From: Paracyclopina nana
Taxonomy: Eukaryota > Arthropoda > Copepoda > Cyclopoida > Cyclopettidae
Assembly: GCA_019096065.1 (NCBI GenBank)
Contig: JAGUCH010000001.1
Span: forward strand, 13,330,001 to 13,394,000
Direction of reading: 5' to 3'
DNA length: 64,000 nucleotides
Under the pieces are notes generated by a model. The model was not told the origin of the DNA. It was given only the letters and a program-made list of their open reading frames with translations, and made no database searches. Numbering within the stretch: the first letter of the stretch is position 1; every line of letters starts with the position of its first letter. Both the position numbers and the translations under genes were made by a program. Shown piece after piece: positions 1 through 16,100 of this stretch.

Positions 1-30
1 GAGGGAAGGAGAAATTAGCAGCTTTCAATC

Positions 31-3934
<3,904 letters not shown>

Positions 3935-4014
3935 TTTCGATCTGCTATCATGTATGGCTTTCAAAGTGGCTTTCAATCTAATACAGTAATACAAAATGTT
4001 GCTTTCTTGAATGA

Positions 4015-6329
4015 CTACTCCGAACTTTCCTCCCTGACAGCTGGCATCATTTCGCTGTTGCACCGAACTCTTTTGGCAGAGGCTGGCGAATTTTCACCTC
4101 CTCCTTCGAAGGCGAACTTTCGGAATGCCCTTATTTTTTCGCTTTTCAAAAAGTTTCGCCTGGTCATTGGCGTCAGCTCTTGTTGCGCTGGCTCTGATGC
4201 GATCTCTACTTCTGTAACTTTTTCATTTTGTGCCTCTGCTGCAGTTGTGGAAGCTGCCTCTGCATCCGCCATGTCCAATGTCAACTGTGAGGGGCAGAGA
4301 AATAGTTAATGGTCGAAGACAGTGGATGTCAGGAAGAATCCTGGTGATTGCTTTCGTATTGTTGCTAAGGGTGAACGGACCTCCTTCATTAGTGGCAACG
4401 TGGTAGTACCAGTTGCAGGAAAAATAATGATGCCCCCGATACTGCTACGTAGTAGAAGGGGGAAAATATCGTGTACTATCTTACCTCAACATTTTCGTAA
4501 TGTGGCACTTCAGGTGGTGAATTAGCACTACTGACAGATTCATGTCTTTGATGTCCTTTGCCAACAACCATCCGAGCTGAATTCTCTCTTTGAGACTCAT
4601 CTTGATACGGCAATTCAGCCGGAATGGCAATTCCGGCCTCAAGAAACGGATCTTTGGCCATCTCGAGTTCCATATCGGCATCATCCACAATCATGTAGGA
4701 AACCTGGTGGCGTGCGGTATAAATTACTGCCCGCGGCAAAAAAAGCAGTAAGAGGATTTTTAACCTGAACGTTGCGATCAATCAAGTAGTTGATTTCAAA
4801 GTCTTCGTCGTCATCACCGAAGGGGTTGAGTAGGGTTTCAGCCACTTTGATCCAGCCCAAGTAGCCGAAAAATTCCAGCAGGGTGAAAAATGGCACCACG
4901 AGGTCCGGAGTATGGGCGTTGTACGGCTCCGTGGCGGAAAAGGACATATTGGGCAAATGAGGGAATGCATCACGCTCTTGGAAGCTTTCCGGAGGCTCCA
5001 GGAACTGAGAGCCGAACAGGGACGCCATTAGGTAGGCATACACGGAGAGCGTCGCAACTTGCACATACGCAAGGGGAAAATTCACCCATCCATAATTCAG
5101 GATTTTTCGATTATTTGTCTCGATATAGTCGAAAGCACTCACCAAATTGGCAAAAATGGGAGGCTCGAGCTGCAAGAAAGCACAATAACGCGCTCTGGTA
5201 ACAAACATGTTTTTACACTAATGAATACGCGCGCACGCATACATATACGCAGTGTATTTTGCACTGATCATCAAAATTGTGAAATGAAGTTGTCACAAAG
5301 GGAGTTCTTCAGAAGCTCCGCTGATTGAACGAAGATTCTTCTTCTTTGTCAATTTCAAAATGCCAATTTCGCTTAGCTAGTATAAGGATTCATTGGGGGA
5401 AAGCCATATACTATTATGGTGCGATATACTACGCAGTAGCAAAAGTTTCTTTGGTTGGCAGATGGTATGAGACATTCGTATCAAATATTTACCGTGATTT
5501 TTCCCTCGGATCTTGCCCTTTCGAGTAACTTTAGCGCCCACAAAATTGGCGTCCAAGTGGATTCATGGGGAGTTTCGCTCTCGCACTTTTTCATCCTCTC
5601 CACCTCGCTGGGAAGCATCAATTTTGCATGAACCAAGGACTCGTAATCTGGAAACCTGGCTTCAACTTTAGCGGACACCAGCCGGAAAACGAGCACGATG
5701 GAAAGATTCACATAACGCATCACTGTTCTTCGCAAGTTCTTCTCAAAGTGGTCCTAAAAGGCCATCATCGAGTCATAAAATGCGAGCGAGCTCTTTTCTA
5801 TGCAATTTCCCGCGTACCTTGCCCGGGATGAAACTGACCAACCGGAGTGCGAGAATATCCGGAAAGGGCAAACTCATGAATTGGTCCCAGTACCTCCGCA
5901 CCACCTCGGACACGTAGAATCCGGTCAGAAACGTAACCGGAATCATTTTCCGGAATCTTAAATGAAATCTGCGCTAAAAACTAATTTATACGTAGCAATG
6001 ACGCATTACCTGTTGCAGAAAATACACGTCACTTCAAACATCTCCTTTACTCGCACCATATCCGGATTTTTCTGCAGCCAAAAAATGTAGATGAAGTCGA
6101 GGAGCAAATAGGTGACGATGAAGAGCAAAAAGTCGTGCCAAATCAATTTAATCACCGAGCCCTTCCACTTGAGCATCAGATTGAGAAAACCTTGAAATCG
6201 TTTCGAGGTATCTGCATAATGATTGGCATAAATGTTTTTCTTCGTTTGCTCGCGCTGCTTCAAATTAAGGATTTGGCTGTGGAAGCTCTGACGATTTTTC
6301 TTGCCAAACTTTGGTTTTCTGCTAAACAT
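4015..6329 (-). CDS. Bestrophin family calcium-activated chloride channel (6 exons)
   Basis: Exons on the minus strand: 6329-6010, 5956-5818, 5753-5493, 5169-4765, 4703-4485, 4284-4015; about 537 aa. Seen: WKGS near residue 65; the neck motif IPVTFLTGFYV, with Ile112, Phe116 and Phe120 matching human BEST1 I76/F80/F84; RRTVMRYVNLS; FPLAYVQV; GWIKVAETLLNPFG; and the acidic calcium clasp GDDDEDFE (359-365) followed by LIDRN. Family knowledge: bestrophins form pentameric anion channels in plasma or ER membranes, gated by cytosolic calcium. The C-terminal exons (448-537) are hydrophilic and lack similarity I recognise, as is normal for this family. The start is uncertain. Met at 6329 gives an N-terminus about 36 residues longer than BEST1; the frame is also open up to an ATG at 6422, or an upstream exon could splice in near 6220. 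Introns of 53, 64 and 61 nt are among the shortest here. Confidence 0.93.
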
Positions 6330-6400
6330 GCTTCCAATCGAGTCGAGAAGAAGCAGCACAATATAATGCAACACTATGTACCAAGATAAGGACACCGCGC

Positions 6401-6414
6401 GGAGATTTATAATC
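6401..6414 (-). promoter_or_regulatory. TATA-like element between cysteine-rich gene and bestrophin
   Basis: On the minus strand the motif GATTATAAATC lies about 75-85 nt upstream of the preferred bestrophin ATG and downstream of the preceding stop codon. It is the only obvious core-promoter-like word in this short gap. A single AT-rich hexamer is weak evidence in an AT-rich genome. Confidence 0.25.
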
Positions 6415-6431
6415 TGACACACTAATAAACA

Positions 6432-6437
6432 TTTTAT
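6432..6437 (-). terminator. Polyadenylation hexamer overlapping the stop codon
   Basis: The minus strand reads CAATAAAA at the end of the cysteine-rich gene, so the stop TAA lies inside an AATAAA. If used, cleavage would fall about 15-30 nt downstream, inside the roughly 100-bp gap before the bestrophin start, leaving an extremely short 3' UTR. Use is inferred from the motif and position only. Confidence 0.4.
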
Positions 6438-7062
6438 TGCTTAGAATCTGGAATATCGAGTGATCTTCGTCTAGAAACTGCATTTTCGCATTCATCTTCA
6501 AATGGGCAAATGATTTCGCCCTTGTTGCACCAACATTTGTTGCAGCCATCCTGGGCAACGAAAACTTCACCATCGTAGCGGTATAGGGATTCGAATTTGC
6601 ACCCATTCGGAGGCTGAGTTGTGCTCTCTTTATTCTCGTAGAATAAGCAACCTTCCCTGATTGAAACAACTGCGCAACTAACGAGCCCATTATTACATCG
6701 ACAATTGTTGCAGCCATCTTTGATCGATGTTCTGAGGGGAAAAAGTTGCTCGATGAAATGGCTTCTGTATTAAGAATTGGCCATCAAATAAAAGCATAAA
6801 CAGCATGCTAAATTTCTTTTATGCTACTGAAGCAAGCTACTTTATAACTCTTCATTAATCCTAGCGTACATTGTGTAAGCATGCATTATCAGCAATTTCA
6901 TAACTAATAGTTTTATTACCCAGATTTGAAGGATCTTCCATCGAAAACACATTGTGTTCCAATGGACACGTCCAATTCTTCGGAAATTCTTGCTTGACGT
7001 CTGACCAAATATGTGGCTGAGCTCGAATAATCAACGAAGAAATATCCAATAAGAATCACCAT
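6434..7062 (-). CDS. Small secreted cysteine-rich protein, two pacifastin/VWC-like modules
   Basis: Two exons, 7062-6920 and 6731-6434, joined by a GT-AG intron (188 nt, phase 2); about 146 aa. Seen: two tandem modules with the same six-cysteine spacing. The first starts at Cys38 (TQCVFDGRSF) and continues with DGCNNCRCNNG; the second has DGCNKCWCNKG. The pattern C...CNxCxC...C...C matches pacifastin-type protease inhibitors, and the CxFDG...DGC part also resembles a VWC domain, so the choice between the two is open. Family knowledge: pacifastin domains are small arthropod serine-protease inhibitors that act outside the cell, for example on prophenoloxidase cascades. A hydrophobic start (MVILIGYFF) could be part of a signal peptide, but it is not a textbook one. 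The frame stays open to an ATG at 7176, and a further 5' exon is possible. The stop codon overlaps a polyadenylation hexamer. Confidence 0.72.
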
Positions 7063-7176
7063 CTGTACTGATGAAGACCAATTCTGAAAGAGAGGATGAT
7101 AATCAATATTTGGTTGGTTGGTACTGAGCGAATCAAATACCATTTTTGCGTCTTGTTTCGTCACTTGTGCTTCCAC

Positions 7177-9737
7177 AAATGAGGATCATCTTCAATTGCA
7201 CACATGTGGGCCCAAATGATGGAGGAATGAGATAAAAACTGGATCTGAGGCGTTGGTTGTCAACACGAAAATTACGCACTTGATTGCAAATCTATCCTGG
7301 ACATGGGAGAGAAACAAAAATTCCACAGAAATCATCTATTTAGAAATCTGTAAAAAATTAATTCATTGCAATAAAAGTCACTGAAAAAAATAGTTGTGCA
7401 AACGGAAATAAATAAATGAGAATCACGCAACCTTTGTTGCATTATCTAATTTGCGAAGCTGAAAAGTTGCTGTAACAGATGCGTGAGACAAAATAACCGA
7501 TTCGTGAAAATTTGTCACTCTTTTGGCGAGACTGGGTGCAATTTTCTCCGATCCTAGAAGGCAACTAGCTGTGCAAAATTGGAGCTGGATTTTTACCTCC
7601 ACTATGCTATGCTAGTTAGGGTGAAATTCAATCCCTTATGACTTTTCCACCTAGTCTCCCCCTTTGCTGCGTTCTAGTGCATTATTTTTATCCCACCTCT
7701 GCTACGATAACTTCAGGTGTTAGGTGCCATCAATGTCAGGAAATAGTAACTGAATATGGTATTTATTGGAGCTCAGAAATCCTGATTTCCCTCTCTGCTC
7801 CTCTCATATTCCGACAAATCCAAAACTGGCTTTTTGTTGGTGGCGGCCAGATTTTTATTTCCCTACATGTTTATCACATCGCACCAAATGTCAGGTTAAC
7901 AAGCTCGTTATTACGAAAATGCCCAAAAATACAACTTCCATGCCCAAAGCCTTGCATTTCAAATGTGATCAGCTTCTGGTCGGGATAAAATCTACAACTG
8001 GCTCACTTTCGCCAAATAAAGAAAAAGGGTCTTGAATTGAGGCCACACACATTGCACTTCACTGTCTTAGCATTGCTACGCAAGCATCTAGGTAGGGGAG
8101 GGGAAAAATCTAGTCAAAGCAAAGGTGTTGAAATAAAAGTCGACTTCTTTTACAGATTAAGTCAAATCAGATTTGCCTTTTTTGGGACGTTTTTGCCCCT
8201 CAGTGTGATTTTGGTTCAGCTTGGCGTTTGCCTCGTAAAACCTTATTTAGTTTGATATCTTTTGCGCGGCCGCAGGTTCTTTGAGATAGTAAATAGGGCT
8301 GTAATAGCCAATCATTAGACACGTTTTGCCTATTAAAGCTCTCACTTTGCTACTATGCAATTATTCTTCGACGCAGTATGCACACACATGTGATCAGTAA
8401 TTACAGTCAATTAACGAGAAGTAGCAAAAAAACCTTTTGAAAAAAGGTGGCTCAACTTTTCTCCATTACCCGTAGAAAGATTTCCCATTAGCTGGCACGA
8501 AAAGTAGATTTTTAAAGCTAAGCTCCAATTATCCTTTCAATCAGTTGAGTGCATATTTTAAATTAGCAATTTGGCAGCTTTTAAAAGTCACAGAAGAGGG
8601 AGCATAAAGAATTCTCGTGCCATAGCTGATTATGCCTAGATTGCGCCATTATTACTTGCTAATTTCAACTTTTTTCCTGATAAAGGCTAATTACCAATTA
8701 TGCACGGTTGTATGGCTTAATTGCCGCTCGTTTTTTATTATGTGATCACCAACTCGCATCTTTGTGAGAAGTGAATTTATTTCAGTCATTACACATGGAC
8801 GTTAGTTAATTTTCTCATGTCAGTGGGTCTCTTGTGGTCAGGGTTTATCAGATCGAGTCGTCGAAAGGCCTCTGTCCATCTATTTGACATTCTCAAGGCT
8901 CAGTCAAACGAAGCAAGGTGTCCGTCCATCCATGCCTCCGTTGGAATATTGGTAGCCAAAAATTACTCGTAGGAGTTCATGAATGCCAAACAAAAAAAAT
9001 TTAATTGCAGATCCCTATCGACACTTTGTGCGCAGGGAGAGAGAAAAAGGTTTAATTTGTGTGGGGGTAGGAACAAGGCTTAATGAGCTGGCTGAAATAT
9101 GCGAAAAGTAGGACAAAAATACTCTATATACTAGTGAAGTATACATATTATAGCTGCATTCATTCATTCTCATCAGTTTATGAGGGGTGGGGAATGTTCA
9201 AAGCATAAGTGACAACTTCCCTCCCTTTCACTTGTCCTCTAAATGAAATGAGATTTTGTGCCCGAAAAATAATTAATTATCCGACTTGGTACGTACGTAC
9301 GTACGTGCAGGAAGGAAACACATCATCGAGCATTTTTGCTTTGTATCCCCTCCTACCGGATTTTTTGGTGGCCTTTTTTCACAATTGAAAGTAACTTGTG
9401 ATTATGCGACTCTACAGGAGAAGATGGCATATGTGTTTTCTGCCGCAACATGATATGATCACAGTTGGCCTTGCAAATATCATCGATCCAAAAATGGACA
9501 GCAGCAAATTGGACTGTGTGCAGCGATTTGAATTTATGAACGAAATTGATTTGAGTGGGAATGACAAGAGCCTTATTCTAGCATACGCAAAGAAAGTTGA
9601 AAAGTTGAAAATGACCACAGTTCCACTTAAAAGCGACAGATAACAAATGCGTTTGTACATATTTAGTTATATGTCAGCCGTCGCATATCTCTCAGCAGGA
9701 AGGGAAACCTTGTAGCATATTGATAGCTATATATGAG
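7177..9737. other. Intergenic region, no convincing gene
   Basis: About 2.5 kb between the cysteine-rich gene and the orphan receptor. Open frames here (for example 7638-7988 and 8037-8255) have no recognisable motifs or splice partners. A perfect (ACGT)4 run lies at 9291-9306. An 81-codon + strand frame at 9398-9643 is compositionally protein-like but unrecognised. The rest is AT-rich sequence with homopolymer runs. Confidence 0.6.
9291..9306. repeat. (ACGT)4 palindromic tandem repeat
   Basis: Four perfect copies of ACGT, a self-complementary unit that can also pair with itself as a small cruciform. A shorter copy of the same word occurs near 11100. No function is assigned. Confidence 0.9.
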
Positions 9738-10702
9738 TTAAATATGCTCGGAAATGGAATCAAAGTCATAATAATGCAACTGAGACTTTTGCCTCTTCTC
9801 TGCCTCTTCTTGTGCCTTTTTTCGCTCCTCAACTGTCACAAACGTCAAATGAATCATGATGGGATCCTTCAGCGCAAGTGAAACTGCAGTTATGATCATC
9901 GAGAGATCCATCTTCGTTTTGGTGGGTAGGTCCACTAATGGAGACCAAAAAATCATGGCCGAGGAGGTGAGCACTGCCAAAGCAATGGAAAAAACTGTGG
10001 CTCTTAAAGGAACAATTGAAGGATCATCCATGATGGATCGGTGAAGGATTTCCAATTGGTTATTTTGCGGAACGACTGTTGCCTTCAAGAGCTTGTACAT
10101 TTTCAAATCGGCAAAAACTGTCATTAAGTTGTGCAGCAGTGTGGGAACCATGTACAGGATTGTGCTCAAGGTTCGATCCTTGCTCTGGTCCAAGCACAAA
10201 AATGTCTTGGACTCGTTGTCCAAGAAGCTGCAAGGGAAAGGTTGCGTTATTGCTTCGGCCGGGAAAAACTTGCGCTCTTTGTTTACCGCTCGTTCGCCCA
10301 CTCCAAAACAGCTGCGTACACAATGCCTATAGAAATATGGCTTCCAGCAATGATCAAAGCTTTCTGGTTGCTCACAGTGATATTTTTTGAGCGCTGCTCA
10401 GTCATGTAGTATCTCAGAAAGGAAATGAGAAAAGTGACAATTGGTACAATAACCATTCTCAGATTGAGAGAGGTTACGAGAAAGCTGCAGCCCACAAAGC
10501 TCGAATGGTTCCACTCGACCAGTGTGGTGACGAAAATTACGCCCAATGTGGCCAAAGAGCCAATGATGTTGACAAAAAGGAGGCAAAAGACGTGCTTTTT
10601 CACGTTGAAATTCTTTAAACAGCGATGGGTGGCGTGAATGTTATTTCCTATGGACAAGAGGAGAAAAACCACAAGAACAACTTTGGTATTGTAAGTAGTC
10701 AT
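9738..10702 (-). CDS. Orphan seven-transmembrane receptor (GPCR-like), one 59-nt intron
   Basis: Exon 1 is 10702-10287 and exon 2 is 10227-9738, giving 301 aa. The two frames look frameshifted until a 59-nt intron (10228-10286) is removed; it starts GTAAAC and ends with the pyrimidine tract CCTTTCCCTTGCAG. Seen: about seven hydrophobic helices in order; a Cys at the start of TM3 (FVGCSFLV); LRYYMTEQ where class A receptors carry DRY; an extracellular-loop Cys (FLCLDQSK); and KDPIM where NPxxY is expected in TM7. The C-terminus is short and charged. Family knowledge: paired TM3/ECL2 cysteines and a basic motif after TM3 are rhodopsin-like features, but the missing DRY and NPxxY make this a divergent member. 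I cannot name a ligand or subfamily. The start is the first in-frame ATG before TM1. Confidence 0.75.
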
Positions 10703-13151
10703 CTTGCAAGAATTTCTCTCACTGAGGTACTTGAATACAAGGGAGAAAAAATAGCGTGAGAGACAAGAGATGATATTAGAGCGAGTGAAATGCAGAGAAA
10801 ACTTCCATAATGCCTAGTGTGAGGCCTTTACTTAAAAGTAGGCCCATAAGAAGCTTTGGCACAGCTGGTAAATCATGTTTTGTAACTTTAACTACTATAT
10901 AGTAGTTTTTCTGCTGATGCCTTTTGTGCTTCCATATTGATTGCTTGCCATACTTAAAGCTTATTCTTAACAAAGAGCCCATTAGGCTATATCATCGTCC
11001 ATGACCTAAAAAGTAGTGCAGATTCAACAACTACTCCCAAATCTTTAGAGCATACATACTGTGTTATTGATAGTTTTTGCAGAAGGAATCTTGGTTGTAC
11101 GTACGTGCGGAGACGCCCATTGGCTATTTACTCACAGTGAGAATGTTTGTCCAATTAAATCTCTTTGGGCTAAAATGTCGTCCTCCAATATTCAATTGTG
11201 TTTGATCTTCAACTGTTTTGTGTGAATTGTTCTCGAAATTGAATAATCGAATTACCTGCAACAATTAGCGATTACGCACGCAACTCAACTTCAAATTGCA
11301 AAATACGACTGTTCGAATGCGTAAAAGAATATTCAGTAAACTGTGAATGCTTGAACGCTTGCAGCTCGGCTTTGCTTTTGGTGAAAACTTGTCAAACAGT
11401 TATTTCCTTCAATCTATAGCATTTCCCAATCTTGTCACATCTTGGCTCGCATTTTGAATGATAATTGTTGACAAATTCACAGCTAGCTCAATTGGGAATA
11501 TTCATGGATTTCTCTATTGCTCAAGCATTCCATATAGCCCAAAGTGTGAAAAATGTCATGGAAAAAAAGATAATTTCCAGCTAACACAAACTGGCCTCCT
11601 ACACAAGCGAGCAATGCAACATTGCTTTTGGAGGATCATTAAGCAAATGGTGATGTTATTCTTTGATAATAGAGCTCTGCCAGGGTCAAATCTGATCTGT
11701 TCATCCATCATCATAATCTGCTCGGAATGCCGAATGTGTCTACATGCCCAGTAATATGCTGAAAGCCTATAATATAACTTTTTTGCAAATTGTCTAACTG
11801 GTGCAGCAAGGAAAAAGTAAATAAAAATTGGTTTGGGCATGAATAAAAAAAATGAAACGGAATTAGTCTCAATGTGCAAGCACTTTTTTAGCGGAGCCTG
11901 GTTTTAACCTCATCAGAAGATTACATTTATTGCAGACCGCTTTTTTGGGGATAAATGGAGATTGTGTTTCTCTGCTGTTGTTGTAGTTTGGAGCTTGGTA
12001 ATACTTATGTCTCCAATCTCTTTTGTCCAATTGGATGTAGCCATTGATGTAAATACTCTTTTGAGCCATTGAAAGTTAATATGTGCTCAGCTTGTTTGTA
12101 GAATGGCTGTGGCATGCAATGTGTGACATTCCTCACAGAGGTCATTAGGAACATTCAGCCAGATTTGCATTTCAAAAACAGTTGCCACTTTGAGGCAATA
12201 AAATCTATTACTGAATCAATCCAAAAAATGCTCCAAAACGCTAGTCACAGCTAATCTGTGAAGAAAAGGAAAGTCTCCTATGGTTCTATCTTTTCCTCGG
12301 CTCCTTCTTAATGGGAAAGTGCCACTTTTATGATATGGAGTAGAAGGGCTGTTATACCATATAAATGTAGCGAGGAACGTGATACTTTTTCCACTAAATT
12401 GAGCCAAATTGACCTTTAAGTTATGACCACTAGAGCCAGAGGTATCGAAGTGTGTGAGATGCTAAATTACGCGATCCAAAGTGAGATTAGAAATCCTTCC
12501 ACTATTATCTGGCCTTGCTTCGATTTTGGCAAGTCATGAATGGGATTTTCAAAGAATCATTCCATAATTGGAATTTTTTTCAGTCTCTGATCGTGAATCA
12601 AAGAAGGATCAAGGTCTTTTATTGAGAATGCCATTTTCGCAAATAATAATTTACTTTAGAGGTTGTACACAAAGGAAAAGATCGTGATCTCTACATGTTG
12701 CTGTATAGTGGTATTATTGGGATAAAATGATTGTATCACAGAATTGAAAAAGAAACAATAATTTTTCATTTCATGCTCATTTTGGGTGAAATTCAGTGAC
12801 CATGATGATGATGATTGGACTGGCCATAAATGAAGACATGAAAAATTGAGTTCCAGGACAGTGATAGTATAAAATAATCATCTGTCAGCACGGTTTTTTT
12901 AAAAGCGGTGGTTTTTTAAGGCCTTCCGAACAAGCTAATAGCCATGTTGAAGGAGAGAGCAGATATTTGAAAAATGAATGTGTAGTATTTTTGGTTGAAA
13001 AATCAACAAAAAAGTTGTCTCCATCATGCACATTGTACAAGCATTTTCGCCATCATCCATCATGCTAAATGTCACCAAATTATTGGCACAGAGCTGGTTG
13101 GAACTCTGAGCTTTTTTCAGTATATGGGGAGGATATTTTATGCTGTGGGAT
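10703..13151. other. Intergenic region, including probable 3' UTR of the GTPase gene
   Basis: No open frame here shows recognisable motifs. The part nearest 13151 is probably 3' UTR of the GTPase gene, because the first good minus-strand AATAAA after its stop is at 12618-12623. A short ATG-rich run lies near 12804-12815. The remainder is AT-rich and unannotated. Confidence 0.5.
12618..12623 (-). terminator. Candidate polyadenylation signal for the GTPase gene
   Basis: The minus strand reads CTCAATAAAAGACC about 530 nt downstream of the GTPase stop codon. It is the nearest canonical hexamer I could find on that strand. Motif and position only. Confidence 0.35.
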
Positions 13152-16100
13152 TCACATCAAAACACACTTGTCTTTGTCCTTGAGCTTTCCGCCTGGAATA
13201 TTAACCGGTCTGTAAACACCTGCTTTGGGCGACACGAAATTCAAGTGGTTCAAAAGCTCAGGGTCTTCGGTGTTGGGCACGTTTTCGTCCATTTCGAGCA
13301 TGACACTACTGCTTCCGGTCGAGGTCTTGCTCCCCGTTGAACCGGTTGATCCATGGCTCTTCAATGACTCGTAAGCCTTGGCTTTCACTTTCAGATCTTC
13401 GGAGTCGTCACTAAGTGGAGATTTGGGAGTGGCAACTGCCTTTGAGGAGATGTTGGAGCCGCTCGAAAATGTGGGCGAGCGGAAGCTGGCTCGTCGGCTT
13501 AACCCGTTCGCCCTTATTTGCGCACTCGAGCCAGCAGAGGCTGTGGGACTAGTAACCAAGTTGGCCGGCCTGAGGCCGCTGAAGGACTGGGACACTACCG
13601 ACCTCCTTTGAACTGGAGACGTTGGAAACACATCGTCTGGCGCGACCACAGCGAGTGGACTTGTGAGTCTTTGAGGTTGCGCGATCTGCCCGTGAGAAAG
13701 TTCCGTCGACTCAAAGCTCACATTGAGTCGACTGTTTTTGCTCGAGCTCGTGTTGAATCGATTTGCCGTGCTTGAGGAGCCTTGGCTGCTAATGGTCTTG
13801 TACCTCACCGAGGCTGAGGCCAAGGCGGCGACCTCAAAAGCCTCCACGACCTCGGAGGTCAAGGCTGAGGTTTCCACGTAATTAGCTGCGCCCACATCGC
13901 AACAAATGGCCAAGGCTTGCTCCGCAGAGACGGGCGCGCGGCCTCGTTTCCCGAGGCTAGCCACGACCTCTTGGTCATGCCTGAGGTCACTCTGACAACC
14001 GCACAGTATGACAGGCACGTCATGTCGATATCTTCGTATCTCTGGTATCCACTTGTGCTTGACATTGTATAGTGTGTTCGGGTCTGAGATCTTGTACGAG
14101 ACGAGGAAGACATCGGCCTCTGCATACGATAATGAGCGCACTGAATCGTAAGCTGGTGACCCTGATAACAATAGAAGCAAATAAGTTGTAGTATTTTCAA
14201 GAGCAAAATCGCAGAAATGCTGCTGTTATTCTACCTGAAGTGTCCCAAATGACAAAGGAAACGCGTTGGTTGTCCACAAGGAGGTCTGTGATCTTCTTAT
14301 CAAAGCTCGTGGGTGTGTAGTTCTGCAAAAAAGAGATATTGCGTGAGGCTCAGTCGGACAAATTTTTTGCCCAGTGCATTAGCGACCGATTTCGCACTCT
14401 GTAAATCTGTACTGCTGGCCTTGAGCAGTTTTACTAATAATTTATGACCCACACTGCAATTAAAAGAGGAAACTAATGATGTTTTGATCCTCCAACTACT
14501 AGCTGCTATATGCTTATGAACAATTTTTCAAAACTCCAAAGTTTACGAATCGAAATAACAAGATAACATAGAAGCAGTCATGGATTAATGGGCTGATTTA
14601 CGACAATTACTTGTTTTTTGTCGGCAATTAATTGGTCAATGGCCAAATTAGGATATAGCTCCCGAGAGACACAGTGGGTAGCAACAGTTTTTGAAAATAC
14701 TCAACTCGAGCGCAAGTTATTCAACTTGTCGTACAATGATGGATGGACTAATATTTTTCTTCTAAAAAAGAGCAGCATTAACATTCATATAGTATAATGG
14801 CCATACTATGAATGTGACCTTAATTACGTGCACAAAAAAGCTTTTTGCTGCCACTCGTTTGGTCACTTTTTCATTAATAGATTAAGATCATAAAAACTCT
14901 GAGCAGCGCATTGCTCAGTATGGGACAATTTGGGAGGAAAATTGAGCTTTTAAAATTGTCGTGCTGCTGCAAAAACAAGATAAAAGTTAAGTGCTGAAGA
15001 TTATAGAAGACCTTTTAAAATGTGCTAGGTGACGCCCTTGCCCAGCTATTTCACGCATCCCATAAAGTTTTTACCATAGAGTACAAATTGGACTTATTTT
15101 ATGTCATGATTTGTTGCGGTAGGTTGCGCGAGTTTGTTGTCTCCCCTTCTTTGCGCAACTAGTGCAATAATGAACGTTATTACAGTAATATGAAAATAGA
15201 AAATTCTTCAACAACAATCTTCAGCCCCTTTGAAACTCGAATATTGATCCAACTTTTGATCAGAGAGCGAGATTGAAAACACGACCGTTTTGAGAAAACT
15301 TTGCAGCAGACGAAAAAAAAATTGGGTTTGTGTAGCAGAAAAGTTAGTTTTCCAATTCCAGCTTGCTGCTTCAATTTGCTGGCACGCACAAATGGGAGTC
15401 TTGTTCCTAAAGCAGCTCTTTTATGGCCTCAAAAAGCATGTGATAAAATCAGACATTAAGTGAAAACCGTGAAATCAACATGTACCAACAATACCTATTG
15501 AACAATCTGCCAACTCATTTCAAAAATATTTGCCATGCTCAGCAAAGTTGAATCTGTCCAGTCAGCAGAATGTCAATAGCGTCAGTTGCGCCATCTGCCT
15601 TACAAATTCGAAACGTCTTTTAAAAGTATACATCTTTCCCTATAGACAAAAGTATCATAACAATGATACGCCATCAAGTGACATTACTGAAGAAATACTT
15701 GGGATTTCAAGGTTCACGGTTTACACAACCGTACTACTTTTTTGAGGCTGAAATATAAAAAGAAGAATCAAAATAATCTCCAGACTTCTCAATTGGAGTG
15801 CCAAAAAACTTGCTCCATTGATCTTAATGATTTCTAACAGTTTAGAAAACTTGTAGCCAATACGAAACTAAAAAAAAGCTAATGCACACAAAAATTGCCC
15901 TAAGATCGGTCCTTTTTTTTGTCCTTTTCTTGCTAGACGATGTAAACGATCCAAAATTCACTGCACGCTCACATCAAGGTATCTTGTAGCACTGAATTTT
16001 GAATCGACTACTCCCTAATCCCAAATGTTTCAACTTTCCGTCCGCTAGGCGTGCTACTTGCGTTTGTTATTGTTATGTTACTGTTGTGAATAGATAAAGA

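Noticed and set aside
9398-9643. 81-codon + strand frame with IIDPKMDSSKLD
   Set aside because: DPKMD recalls NatC subunit NAA35, but the surrounding residues do not match. There is no partner exon, and it lies just beyond the 3' end of the minus-strand receptor. Kept only as an unrecognised frame.
10160-10180. GGTTCGATCC resembling a tRNA T-arm
   Set aside because: It lies within coding sequence of the receptor gene, and no acceptor stem, D-arm or anticodon arm is found around it.
10283-10301. Apparent frameshift in the receptor gene
   Set aside because: A 59-nt GT-AG intron with a strong pyrimidine tract restores the frame exactly, so a pseudogene is not needed to explain it.
10079-10409. 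Several overlapping + strand open frames over the receptor gene
   Set aside because: They are antisense shadows of the orphan receptor, whose hydrophobic helices and clean splice site explain the region.
12410-12417. AAAGGTCA (NR4A response element) on the minus strand
   Set aside because: An 8-mer is expected about twice by chance in 64 kb on both strands, and its position downstream of the GTPase gene gives no support.
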